NCBI GenBank assembly: GCA_030015575.1
Contig: JASDDO010000024.1
Location: 40,510,114-40,574,113, forward strand
DNA: 64,000 nucleotides
Source of the DNA: Agapanthus africanus
Taxonomy: Eukaryota; Streptophyta; Magnoliopsida; Asparagales; Amaryllidaceae
Reading direction: 5' to 3'
The notes below the pieces were generated by a model that was not told the origin of the DNA, did not search any database, and worked only from the letters and a program-made list of their open reading frames with translations. A program made the position numbers and the translations under genes. Below, piece after piece: positions 47,591 through 58,859 of the stretch (the stretch's first letter is position 1; every line of letters begins with the position of its first letter).

Positions 47591-47639
47591 GTTTTTTTTT
47601 TATCTTTTATTATTTTTTTTATCTCGTCAGCTTGAGGAT

Positions 47640-47765
47640 GCTGCGGTAGTAGTTTAAAGACGTTTCGGTCGTCAGTTAGTTTTAGGACGTAGTGGTCCGT
47701 CGTTAGTTTAAGGACGTTTTGGTCCGTCGTTAGTTTAAGGACGTTTCGGTCCATCATTGAAGAAG
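47640..47765. repeat. GGAC/GTCC mini-hairpin repeats
   Basis: Four copies of a unit of about 27 bp, TTAGTTTAAGGACG followed by TTTCGGTCC, lie in a row. Each folds by GGAC pairing with GTCC. Related units occur in the Tat LTRs at about 17,700-17,870 and 54,050-54,220. Confidence 0.8.
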
Positions 47766-47853
47766 GCCAGCTACTACTTATAGAGTTTGGGCTTAGGAAG
47801 ATAGCGAGCGGATATGGTCGTCGTCATCTATCATTGACCTAGGCTGTGACTCA

Positions 47854-50800
47854 TTAAGCGTAGTATTTCCTTAGGAAGCGACCGTTTATTGGCCTGAAAG
47901 GCCTTTCACCGTGCATATCCATGAGTATATAGGCTCCACCCTGGTAGACCTTGTCTATTATGTACGGGCCTTCATAGTTCGGCTCGAATTTTCCCCGCTT
48001 GGCGCAATTGGGGATCATAGGTCTTTTGACCACTAGCACGAGTTCGCCTAGGCGGAATGTTCTCGGTCGGGTCAATCTTTCATATGAGTGCGTCATCTTT
48101 GCTTTATAAGCTTCTAGATTTTGTTGCGCTATGAGCCGTGTTTCATCAAGGGCATCAAGCTCCTCAAGCCGAATGTGAGCATTTTCTTCGTCCGTCAGCT
48201 CGTAGTGGACTGCCACTCGTAGAGAGGGTAACTCTATCTCGAGGGGGAGTATTGCTTCGGTACCGAATACCAACGCGTATGGCGTTGTGTTCGTGGCCGT
48301 CTTGAACGTAGTTCGATACGCCCAGAGAGCTTCTTGCAGTCTCTCGTGCCAGTCCTTCTTATTTCGGGACACCGTTTTCTTCATGATCTTTGTCAAGGTC
48401 TTGTTGAAGGCCTCAGCTAGACCGTTAGCTCGTGGATTATAAACTGAGGAATATCTCCAGTCTATGTTATGCTGCTGCGCGAAACGACTGATCTTATGGC
48501 TTCTGTAGGCTGGCCCATTATCGGAGATGATCCGTCGCGGAGTTCCAAACCGATATATGACGTGCGTCTTGAAGAAATGGAGGATATTCTCCGTCTTCAC
48601 TTCCCTCAGCGGTACTGCTTCTGCCCATTTGGAGAAGTAGTCGGTCGTCGCCGGGATGAAACGATGTCTTCTAGACGATGCTGGTTCGATGGGGCCGACT
48701 ATGTCAGTTCCCCACATTTCGAACGGCCAGCTAGCCACCGTTGGATGTAGTGGATTCGGATGCTGGTGGATGAAGTCCCCATGGATTTGGCATGAGTGGC
48801 ATTGCTTCGCATATTCGAGGAAGTCCTGAATCATCGTGGGCCAGTAATAACCCATCCGTTTAATCTTCAACTTCATCTTTGGGCCTGCTTGGTGAGAACC
48901 ACAGAGTCCGTCGTGAACTTCCTGAACGACTCTTTTCGCTTCGTCAGGTCCCAGGCATCTCAACCACAGAGAATCAAACGATCTCTTGTACAGAGTATCA
49001 TTGACGAAGGCGAAAGACAGAGCTCGTTTAATGAGTTGATGTCTTGAGGACGCATCTTCAGGCGTTCGACGGTATTTGAAGTAGTCTATAAAGACTTCTC
49101 TCCAATCCTCAGTATTTTCCCGATCTTTTATTTGCAGGGTCGTCTGCTCAGTCGCTCCCTTTTCTTCGGGTGATTCCGGAGATATTTCCGCTAGGGAGAG
49201 CACCCGACGGCTTTGTACCACAATTCTGACGTCATCGAGGTTCTCGTCAGCCAGTTCTTTAGCGAGCTTGGCTAATGCGTCCGCTTTGCCGTTTTCCGCG
49301 CGCGGTATGTTTTTCAAAGTGTAGGAGGGAATTTGGGTCAACAATTGTTGCACCTTTTCGCCGTATTTCACCAGCTCTGGTTTGCACGTTTGGTAGTCGC
49401 CGTTTACTTGACTAACGACCAGCTGGGAGTCTCCGTATATGAGGAGGTTTTCAATTCCCATGTCAATAGCGATCTCGAGGCCTGCTATTAAAGCTTCGTA
49501 TTCGGCTTCATTGTTTGTCCTCGGTTCTGTTAAGGATAAAGCAAAGTGCATTATCCCTCCTTGTGGAGTTACAAAGATGAGTCCTACCCCCGATTTGATT
49601 ATAGGGGTATTTTGTTTGCGCTTCTTCATGAAAGACGCTCCATCAAAATAAAGCTCCCATCGGGTATCACTACCATCGATCGCATCAAACGCATGTTCGT
49701 CTGGCAATTCGCAATTCAGAGAAGAATCGGCAGGTATCGGATGCTCAGCGAGGAAGTCGGCGATGGCCTGGCCTTTCACTGCCTTGAGAGGTTGATATGT
49801 TATCGAGAACTCCATCAAGAGCAGGGCTCATTTAGCGAGTCTCCCTATCAATATAGCCTTCGACATTAAATATTTAAGGGGGTCCACATTCGAAATGAGA
49901 CGGACTTCATGTGCCAACGCATAGTGTCTGAGCTTTGTTATCGCAAAGATCAACGCCAGACAGTGTTTTTCAATGGGGGAATAGTTGCTTTCTGCCCCCA
50001 GTAGAACTCGACTTAAGTAGTAGAGTGCTCTTTCTTTCCCTTGGTCGTTCTCTTGCGCCCATAATGCGCCTAAAGAACCTTCAAGGGCGGTTGTATAAAG
50101 AATGAGGGGCTTTCCCTTGACCGGAGCAGCCAACACTGGCGGATTCTGGAGGTACTGCTTGATCTCGTTCAGCGCGTCTTGGCATTTATGATCCCAGACG
50201 AACGGGGTTCCCTTCTTCATCAGGTGGCTGTAAGGACGGCACTTGCCTGAAAGGTTGGCTATAAATCGTCGTATATACGCGAGTTTCCCTTGGAGAGACC
50301 ACAGCTGTTTGAGAGTTCTTAGCGGAGGCATTTCCATGATCGCCTTGATCTTTGACGGATCTATCTCAATACCTCGGTGTCGGACGACGAATCCCAGGAA
50401 TTTGCCCGAGGAAACTCCAAATGCACACTTGAGAGGGTTCATCATCAAGTTGTATTGTCGAAGGCGTTGAAATACGGTCTTCAGATGCTCGAGATGTTCC
50501 TCGTATGATCTGCTTTTCACCACGAGGTCGTCGATATAGCACTCGACGATTTCATGTATGAGGTCATCGAAGATCTTCGTCATGGCCCTCTGATAGGTAG
50601 CACCGGCTTTCTTTAGACCGAAGGGCATCATCTTATAGCAGAATATACCTAGCGGAGTCCTGAAGGCGGTGTGCTTCTGGTCTTCGGGATGCATCTTTAT
50701 CTAATTATACCCTGACGAGCCGTCCATGAAGGAGAAAACCTCATGAGTGAACGTATTGTCTATCATCAGTTCGGTGACTGGCACTGGGAAATCGTCCTTC

Positions 50801-51140
50801 AGGCAAGCTTTATTGAGATCCCGAAAATCCACGCATATGCGCACTGTCCCATTTTTCTTCATCACGGGGACGATGTTGGCGATCCATTCAGGATATTGAA
50901 CCTCCTGGATAAAGCCGGAGTCGATCAGCTTCTTGACATCGGCGTTGATGCTCATCTCAAGCTCGAGCCGCATTCTTCTCGGTGCTTGTTTGATTGGTTT
51001 AACATCCGAAGATATCGCCAATTTGTGCACAGCAATTTCTGGATCTAGTCCCGGCATTTCGGAATAGTTCCATGCGAAGCAATCTCTATGCTGCATAAGC
51101 ACGTCTTTTAACGCAGCCACCCTTTCTTCAGATAGCAACT
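47854..51140 (-). mobile_element. pol region (RT, two RNase H, integrase) of the nested Tat element
   Basis: On the minus strand, reverse transcriptase (about 50,250-51,138) shows CVDFRDLNKACLKDDFPVP and CYIDDLVVKS. A first RNase H-like domain (ALYYLSRVLLGAESNYSP) follows, and then a second, archaeal-type RNase H (YFDGASF near 49,650, NNEAEYEALIAGLEIA, YGDSQLVVSQ). The double RNase H is a hallmark of the Tat lineage. Integrase has its zinc-finger region (HQAGPKMKLKIKRMGYYWP, CHSCQIHGD) and core (WGTDIVGPIEP, DNGPAYRS, YNPRANGLAEAFNK) and ends near 47,854. The second RNase H and integrase parts are still open for about 650 codons, and the region as a whole has a small number of breaks. Confidence 0.92.
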
Positions 51141-51860
51141 CGCTGAAGAATGTCGGCCGCGGTCATTCGCCGTCCCCAACTCAATTTTCTTGAGGTTATC
51201 TGCGGTAGTATGTATTCCATCCTCCAACTCTTTCGGTGCTGGTGGAAATTCTGAGATCACCTCATCGTTGCTGTTTTCGAAGCACCAAGGAAGGTCATCC
51301 ATATTCTCGGGCTCTTTTTTGATATTGTTATCGTGTGACAAGTACGAGCTCGCTTCGAAGACCGATGTGGGTCTGTGATACTGACGCTACGCTTTGGGCT
51401 ACTCGTCACGGACATTAAGTTCCACGTCATAGACGCCAAGACATGCTACAATGCTCTGCTCGGCCGACCATGGTTACACGAGTACAACATCATCCTTTCT
51501 GTACAACATCAGTGTATGAAGTATTTTAAGGATGGTCTCGAGTATACCGTGACGGGAGAACTGAACTGAACCGGACCTTGTAGATTTTAGAGGACAGCCG
51601 TTGAGGGGGCTTTTCCGGCTTCACCTTTGTAGCACTCTCCATAGGTGGAGGAGATCTTTTCAGCACAGCGGTCGGAGAGTTCTTGTGGACCTTCCTAGGT
51701 GGTTCAAAGCTGTTTCCAGTTGGAACAGCAGCATCAATTTCCGCCGTTGGAGTCGGCGGAGTCAGTCCAGAAGGAGAGTTGCCCCCGGTCTTCCTTACTC
51801 GGCGCCAGTGGTATATCCCTAGTAGGAGGGGTGTTGTCTCCTGAGGGTTTTCAGCGGATT
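51141..51860 (-). mobile_element. Protease/linker part of the nested Tat element
   Basis: The acidic linker before RT (EPENMDDLPW, VISEFPPAPKE) is visible on the minus strand. Protease-end text typical of Tat (NALLGRPWLHEYN) occurs at about 51,375-51,569, and a proline- and lysine-rich linker lies to the right. The segment is internally rearranged and is treated as a fossil. Confidence 0.65.
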
Positions 51861-52750
51861 ACACCCACAAAATCGTATAATAAAAGAGAGATGGTGAAAG
51901 TTATATAAAGATAAGAACTATAAAAGAAAAAACTTGAAAATAAGAGTTTTCAACTCTACCAGCTTTTCAGTTGCTATGAGCCCTATCTTAATGGTCATGA
52001 AAAAAATGTTAGAAATCACATTATCCCTCAATAAAATATCGCCTTTAGTTTTCATTCCTACCTTTCTTCCAAACATTGATCATATACCCCTACGTGTGTG
52101 AACTGGACATCCCTACACTCAGAGAATTCAATTCAAGCAATCATACTCTTGTCCATCTACCTTAGTACTTTTTAATAGATATTTAGATGGAATTTGCTCA
52201 CACATTCTTCATGCGACCGTTAATACTTCTTGAGGTACTAACCGATCGATTACTCATGTGCTTGCTAATTAGGTGTTTTTCCTCGTCTTACAACACCTAA
52301 GGCTTAGCAGTGGCTCCCAAACCAGTTGGTCTAAGGCACTAGGTGATAAAGCACCCTCGCTATATTTTTTTATTGCTGCCTCGGTGATAACAAAACCAGT
52401 GTTCATTTTTCTTTTCACCATTTTATCTTTTATTCTCCACTTTTATTTTCTTCATACTTTGGCTTCTAGACAAGAGCATTTCAAGGTATCCTCTACTATC
52501 CCGAGTTTCAAGATGTGTGTAAGTGCGTACAGTAGGGTATCAACGTTCAAATGTTTGGCTTCCAGAATAGGAACTATTTTTCAGGCTTATTTTTATCCTC
52601 AGATTAGTAATTTCCTTCATCTTACTAACCCCTGGGACAACAGCTCATAACCACTTATTACTAGTTTCATTTAAGAAAACTTCTAACTTTCTTGTTTTTC
52701 TTAAACTATTCCTATCTTTTAAATATAACTTTTCACTTTCTACTCCTTTA
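51861..52750. other. AT-rich segment without recognisable genes
   Basis: About 890 bp of AT-rich sequence lies where gag would be expected in the nested Tat element. No domain, LTR end or tandem repeat is evident. It could be an intron-like segment, since Ogre-type relatives are known to splice, or unrelated DNA. I cannot decide. Confidence 0.4.
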
Positions 52751-52753
52751 TTA

Positions 52754-53351
52754 TCACAATTTTTTGTGTGTGCTTATATATAGTATAATGCAAAGTAGGG
52801 CGTAAATAAGCACAGGAGCGCTGAAAAACGATTTCTTGGGAGCTTCTTGCGATGGTACGGGAGCGCTGAAGCTCGTTGGCGGGAGCATGGTCCCGAAGAA
52901 GAGCCCAGTGGTGGCTTGAGTTACCTGCTCCACTGGCATAGTGAAAAGGGAGGTCGCTTGGGGCCCGTAGGTTACTCCTCCAGATGGGACAGAGCGAGAG
53001 TTGCTGTTGCAGTTAGTGTAATTTGAAGCCATTGATTTCTTGAATAGCTTGAATATTCTGCCCCCTGCGTCGACCTTGGTCTTTGGCATGTGCCAGATGT
53101 TTGAGGACCGATTCCGTCGGCAAGGCTGCTGCTTGGGGAGCCTGCCTGTGGGCGACAGACATCCTCTGGGCTTCCTCCATCGGCGTTGAGGCACCGAGGG
53201 TGGGAGGTGGGAGCATCGACCCAAAAAGAAGCCCGTTAATTTCTTGAAAAGCCGGATTGCAGAGATTTGAGGCTGCAAGTGACCCATACTTGACTCCGCC
53301 GGGTATGACAGAGCCTGAGTTGCTAGGGTAGGAGCAAATGCCATTCTTCAT
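52754..53351 (-). mobile_element. Leader/gag N-terminal region of the nested Tat element
   Basis: Downstream of the primer site on the minus strand, protein-like text contains an internally repeated segment. NGLLFGSMLPPPTLGAS appears early and TGLFFGTMLPPTSFSAP appears again some 250 bp later, each preceded by SNSGSV or SNSRSV and GGV.YG. I do not recognise a known gag core. Some Tat/Ogre elements carry an extra frame before gag, which is one possible reading. Confidence 0.5.
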
Positions 53352-53467
53352 AGAGACGAAATGCCGGCTTCAATATCCACTCCCTTAAGGGCAACCAAAA
53401 ACTTACACACCGCGATTATTTGATCGTGGGAAAAACACGACACACGAAGTTTGGAGTGGAAAGAGAA

Positions 53468-53494
53468 AAAGGTCCCACCGGGCGTGCCAGAATT
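53468..53494 (-). other. Primer-binding site of the nested Tat element
   Basis: On the minus strand the LTR is followed by AATTCTGGCACGCCCGGTGG and then GACC, the TGGCACGCCCGGTGGGAC junction seen in Tat-lineage elements. It fixes 53,495-55,843 as the 5' LTR. Confidence 0.8.
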
Positions 53495-55843
53495 TGTTCC
53501 CCTCCGAATACAGAGACGCGACCGCGTAATTTCTTCTTGCCTGAGATTCGGGGCAGATGCTGTTTGGTTTTATCCGCCCACCTTTCCGAAGATGCCAAGT
53601 TGATTTATGGCACCGTGCATCGGAGGTTTGGGCGGATGCGGCCAATGTAGTAGATTTCGTCAGATTCCCCCTCGCTTGAGGGGTTTTTGATTGTGGGGAC
53701 GCTCTTCCCTGCAGGCGCAAGCCCCTGCAGTAAATTACGCTACCGCATCGCGGTAGCCACTTTCTCCTTCTCCAGAATTTCACTTCGTGTCGTGTGTGTT
53801 TGTTTTGTTTGTGGTTGTCTGTGGATTGTATACGGAGACTAAGTGATGCCGTCGCCCGTAGGACGTGGATTAGCCCAAATCCGTGTTTACTTAGATTTGA
53901 GTTTTGGTGTTTTAGTTTAAGGATACGTTAGCCATATTGAGGCTACGATCAACTTAAACTTTTGTTAAGGATACGTTAGCCTAATCTCCAGACTAAGATC
54001 AACTTAACGGGATCGTTTGGATCCGACAAGAGAGCAATTGGCTCTATTGCTTAGTTTAATGACGTTGCGGTCGATTTTCAGTTTAGGGACATGGTGGTCC
54101 ATCATTCCCATTTGGGGACGAACATTAGTTTAAGGACATTTCGGTCCAACATTCCCATTTTGGGATGAATATTAGTTTAAGGACGTTTCGGTCTACGAGT
54201 TTAAGGACCCCGCAGTCCGTATGGGTGTGTGGTTGTCGGGACCCGTCACCTCTCTGACGTCGTTGAAGGATTACAACGATAGGTTTCAGAGGAGTTCGGA
54301 GATGTACCCTTGAACCGGATGTAAATTGATTTAAGAGAGCAGTCTTGCTCAGTCAATTTAATTTGAGGACTTACGGCCATGACTGTGCTAAGTCCAGTTG
54401 AAAAAACGTTCAACGTTTTTATTTATCTTTGGCCTATTAGGCCTGTGCTAGGGCTTTGCCCCTGTTTAATTATGCATTGCATTTCATTCTGACCTGCTAG
54501 GCCTTTTTGACTTGGGCTTTGTCCCTTTATAAATGATGCAGAGCATCTGTTCGGGCTCTGCCCTTCTTTAAAATAATGCACTGCATTTAATTTGGCCTGT
54601 TAGGCCTTTTCTAATTAGGCTTGGCCCTTCTAGAAATAATTCAGTGCATTAATTATTTGACAGTGGCTTGTCAGGCGCTTTGCGCCAATTATTGAGCGCA
54701 AGCGCTTGTGGTGGTGACACGTGTCACGCTCTGGTGAGCGCAAGCGCAGTGCGCTGCGCTATTGCGCTGCTGACACGTGGCGCGCTCTGGTGAGTTGCGC
54801 TAACTTCCGAGAGCAATGCTCTATTTTAAAAGCGCACGGCGCAAATGGTCTTGGAGCTGACACGTGGCGCTCTCTGGTGGTTTGCGCCAACCCAAGAGCG
54901 CAACAGTGCAGATTTGCAAGTGCAAGGCACTGTTTTAATGACTTAATCCAATTTTGGATTTAAGAGAGGAATCTTTAAGATTCAGAACCAATGGTTCATA
55001 AAAAAGTGCAAGGCACTGTTATTATTTATTTTTATTGAAGATCATTGATCTTGTTCTTAGATCAATGATCTATTCAGAAGAAGTTCTTCTTTTTTTAAAA
55101 AAGGTTTTACCTTCTTTTTTCTTTCTGAATTTCTTCTCAGAGTTCTTTAGAGGAGTTCTCTCTTTGTTTCTTGAGTTTCTCTCTTTTCTCTGTGTTGATG
55201 TCTTTTGAATTGGGGTCTAGGGGTCTTTATATAGTGCCCATAAATTTGTTAAGTTTGTTAAAGAGATTATTCTCTGAGTGATTTGGGGAATTTTCCCCAC
55301 CGTTGGATCTTTGATCCAAGGGCTTCTGTTTTACAGAAGACAATCATCTTGTTTTAACAAGAACAGAAGGATCTTACTAGAATTTTAATTCTGTTTGGCG
55401 CAAACGCCCCAGCGCTTGACACGGGTCGCAGAGCGCAGCGCAACTGCGCTGACACGGGTCGCGCAGCGCACAACGCAGCGCAACTGTGCTGACACGTGTC
55501 GCGCAGCGCACAGCGCAACGCAACTGCGCTTGCGCCACTGCGCTGACACGTGTCGCGCAGCGCAGTGCTTGCGCAACTGAAGCGCTGCTTTCTTTAATTT
55601 TGTTTTAAATAGAGCCTTGCTCTGATTGGGCGCGCTGCCTCGGACGCTGCGCTCTCTGCGCTGGCGTGCCTGATTTTGACACGTGGCGCCCTGCGCGCAG
55701 CGCAGAGGATCTGAAGCATTGCTTCATTTATTAAAGTTTAAATTTTCAAAGTAGAGCTTTGCTCTGATTGGGGGGAATCGGAAGCGTTGCTTCATCTCCC
55801 GCCTTGGAATTTGAACAGAGCTTTGCTCTGATTGGGGTAAACA
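53495..55843 (-). repeat. 5' LTR of the nested Tat element
   Basis: It matches 17,145-19,473 throughout, with about 3% differences in a 400-bp sample. A minus-strand TATA-like box lies at 55,225-55,234. The same dense field of short palindromes is present. The right end, GGGGTAAACA, is followed by the AGGCA duplication. Confidence 0.92.
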
Positions 55844-55848
55844 AGGCA

Positions 55849-56580
55849 ATCGAGGACGAGGTAGACAAGCTTCTCGCCGCCAACTTCATTCGAAATGTGC
55901 CTTACTCGGAATGGCTGGCGAACGTAGTCCTGATCAAAAAGTCAAGCGGGAAGTGGCACATGTGCGTCGACTTTACCGACCTCAACAAGGCCTGCCCGAA
56001 AGACAACTATCCCCTCCCTCGGATAGATCAGCTCGTCAATAGCTCGGCAGGCCACAAGCTACTTAGCTTCATGGATGTTTTTTCCAGCTACAATCAGATC
56101 CGCATGAATCCTGCAGATAAGGATCTCACCGCATTCACAACGGTCCGGGGGTATACTGCTACAAGGTGATGCATTTCGGCCTCAAAAACGCCGGAGCAAC
56201 ATACCAACGCTTGGTCAACCGCATGTTCAAGCCACAGATCGGCAGGAACATGTAAGTTTATGTCGACAACATGCTCGTCAAGTTAGTCTCATCGGTCGAC
56301 CACGCAAAAGATCTGGGCGAGGCCTTCGACGTCCTTTGCAAGTTCAAGATGAAACTGAATCCCGCCAAGTGCGTATTTGGGGTCACCGGTGGAAAATTCC
56401 TCGGTTTCATGGTCAATCACCGCGGGATCGAAGCTAACCCGGAGAAAATCAACGCCATCCTCAACATGGCCGCGCCCAAGACTAACGTCGAGATCATGCG
56501 GTTGACAGGGCGGGTAGCCGCTCTGTCACGTTTCATGTCGAGGTCTGGGAGAAGTGCTTTCCGTTCTTCAAGGCTCTAAG
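55849..56580 (+). mobile_element. Reverse transcriptase part of the outer Tat element
   Basis: Pol resumes right after the AGGCA duplication with AIEDEVDKLLAANFIRNVPY, then CVDFTDLNKACPKDNYPLP, SFMDVFSSYNQIRMNPADK and LNPAKCVFGVTGGKFLGFM. Only the RT domain is present. The RNase H and integrase expected next are not recognisable before the repeat array. It is a fossil with a few breaks. Confidence 0.88.
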
Positions 56581-56649
56581 GAAAATTCCAATGTTCGAGT
56601 GGTCGGAGGAGTGCCAGACCTATCGTTGTACCTGGCGGTATCCGACTAA

Positions 56650-58660
56650 GTAGCAGGCTCAGTGCTCATCGGAGAGGCCAACGGAGGCACCAAATCAGGT
56701 CGGTTATCCCTGGACCGGTAGCTCCCTACCCACCGAGTCCAGGGATTGAAGCCCTTGCCAAAAGCAACCGGGCAGCTACCCTGCTCAGTTATCCCTAGCT
56801 GGTAGTTCCCTACCCCACGACGCCAGAGATCTAAGCCTTCACCAAGAGGCAACTGGGCAGTAACCCTGCTCGGTTATCCCTGGCTGGTAGCTCCCTACCC
56901 ACCGACGACAGGGATTAAAGCCCTCGCCAAGAGGCCACCGGGCAGCAACCCTGCTCGGTCCATCCTTAGAAGGCCTCCCAATGCCCTCCCGCGCTAAGGA
57001 TCAAAGCACTCACCAAGAGGCAACTAGGCAGTAACCCTGCTCGGTTATCCCTGGCTGGTAGCTCCCTACCCACCGACGTCAGGGATCAAAGCCCTCGCGG
57101 GCAGCAACCCTGCTCGGTCCATCCTTAGCAGACCTCCTCATGCCCTCCCGCGCTAAGGATTAAAGCCCTCACCAAGAGGCAACCGGGCAGAGACCCTGCT
57201 CGGTTTTCCCTGGCCGGTAGTTCCCTACCCCACGATGCCAGGAATCTAAGCCCTCATAAAGAGGCAACCGGGCAGTAACCCTGCTCGGTTATCCCTGGCT
57301 GGTAGCTCCTTACCCACCGACGCCAAGGATCAAAGCCTTCGTCAAGAGGCCACCGGGCAGCAACCCTGCTCGGTCCATCTTTAGCAGGCCTCCCAATGCC
57401 CTCCCGCGCTAAGGATCAAAGCCCTCACCAAGAGACAACCGGGCAATAACCCTGCTCGGTTATCCCTAGCTGGTAGCTCCCTACCCACCGATGCCAGAGA
57501 TCAAAGCCCTTGCTAAGATGCCACCGGGCAGCAACCCTGCTCAGTCCATCCTTAGTAGGCCTCCTTATGCCCTCCCGCGCTAAGGATCGAAGCCCTCGCC
57601 AAGAGGCAACCGGGCAGCTACCCTGCTCGGTTATCCCTGGTTGATAGTTCCCTACCTCATGACGCCAGGTATCTAAGCCCTCACCAAGAGGCAACCAGAC
57701 AGCAGAGACCATGCTCGGTTATCCCTGGCTGGTAATTCCTTACACTACAATGCCAGGGATCAAAGCCCTCGCCAAGAGGCCACCGGGCAGCAACCCTGCT
57801 CGGTCCATCCTTAGCAGGCCTCCTTATGCCCTCCCGCGCTAAGGATCGAAGCCCTCGCCAAGAGGCAACCAGGCAGCTACCCTGCTCGGTTATCCCTGGC
57901 TGATAGTTCCCTACCTCATGATGCCAGGGATCTAAGCCCTCACCAAGAGGCAACCGGGCAGCAAACCTGCTCGGTCCATCCTTAGCAGGCCTCTTACGAC
58001 CCCTCCTGCACTAAGGATCGAAGCCCTCGCCAAGAGGAAACTGGGCAGCTACCCTGCTCGGTTATCCCTGGCTGGCAGTTCCCTACCCCACAACGCCAGG
58101 GATTTAAGCCCTCACCAAGAGGCAACTTGGCAGTAACCCTGCTCGGTCCATCCTTAGCAGGCCTTTTACGACCCCTCCCGCGCTAAGGATCGAAGCCCTC
58201 GCCAAGAGGCAACCGGGCAGCTGCCCTGCTCGGTTATCCCTGGCTGGTAGTTCCCTACCCCACGACGCCAGGGATCTAAGCCCTCGCCAAGAAGCACCGG
58301 GCAGCAACCCTGCTCGGCCTGTCCTTAGTAGGCCTCTTACGGCCCCTCCCACGCTAAGGATCAAAGCCCTCACCAAGAGGCACTGAGCAGCAACCCTGCT
58401 CAGCCCGTCCTTAGTAGGCCTCTTACGACCCCTCCCGCGCTAAGGATCGAAGCCCTCGCCAAGAGGCAACCGGGCAGCTACCCTGCTCGGTTATCCCTGG
58501 ATGGTAGTTCCCTACCCCATGATGCCATGGATCCAAATCCTCGCCAAGAGGTACCGGGCAGCAACGCTGCTCGGCCCGTCCTTAGCAAGCCTCCATATGC
58601 CCTCCTGCGCTAAAGATCTAAGCCCTCGCCAAGAGGAAACCGGGCCCTGCTCAGTCCGTC
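56650..58660. repeat. Tandem array of about two dozen 85-bp units, two alternating types
   Basis: Units average about 85 bp and end in CGGGCAGCAACCCTGCT. Type A opens CGGTTATCCCTGGCTGG and closes GCCAGGGATC. Type B opens CGGTCCATCCTTAGCAGG and closes GCTAAGGATC. Both continue with AAAGCCCTCGCCAAGAGG. The two types alternate for much of the array. Each unit can fold on its own arms. It lies between pol and the antisense gene of the outer Tat element. Confidence 0.92.
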
Positions 58661-58859
58661 CGCATCTAAGCGATCTCCATCTCGGCTTTGGGGCCATGGA
58701 GATACCGTCCTTTCACCAATCTTTGCACACTTGACAAATGATCGAATTCAACTCGACGTGCAATCGCTAGACGGATTACCTTCCTAAAGATGAAAGAAGT
58801 ACCGTGCGAATACAAATGTTCACCACAAACAAGAGGAAAATGCGCACGCAAAGAAACTG

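Larger units (their letters stand above)
17145..55843 (-). mobile_element. Nested Tat-lineage Ty3/Gypsy element (Retand/Ogre-like)
   Basis: The element lies in minus orientation with LTRs at 53495-55843 (5') and 17145-19473 (3'). A perfect AGGCA duplication (17140-17144 and 55844-55848) marks insertion into the outer Tat pol. Primer site, leader, pol with two RNase H domains and integrase, a long repeat-rich 3' region with an antisense frame, and a polypurine tract follow in that order. Removing the Tekay cluster leaves about 15.5 kb. LTR differences sampled by eye are about 3-4%, roughly 1.3 million years. Integrase and the second RNase H are still open, but the element is broken overall: a recognisable gag core is absent, the 5' part of pol is rearranged and the 3' region is split by the Tekay cluster. 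Confidence 0.9.

Noticed and set aside
57425-58376. 90-95 codon minus-strand frames (LGEGLDPWH type)
   Set aside because: These are products of the 85-bp tandem array and appear wherever the array frame stays open by chance.
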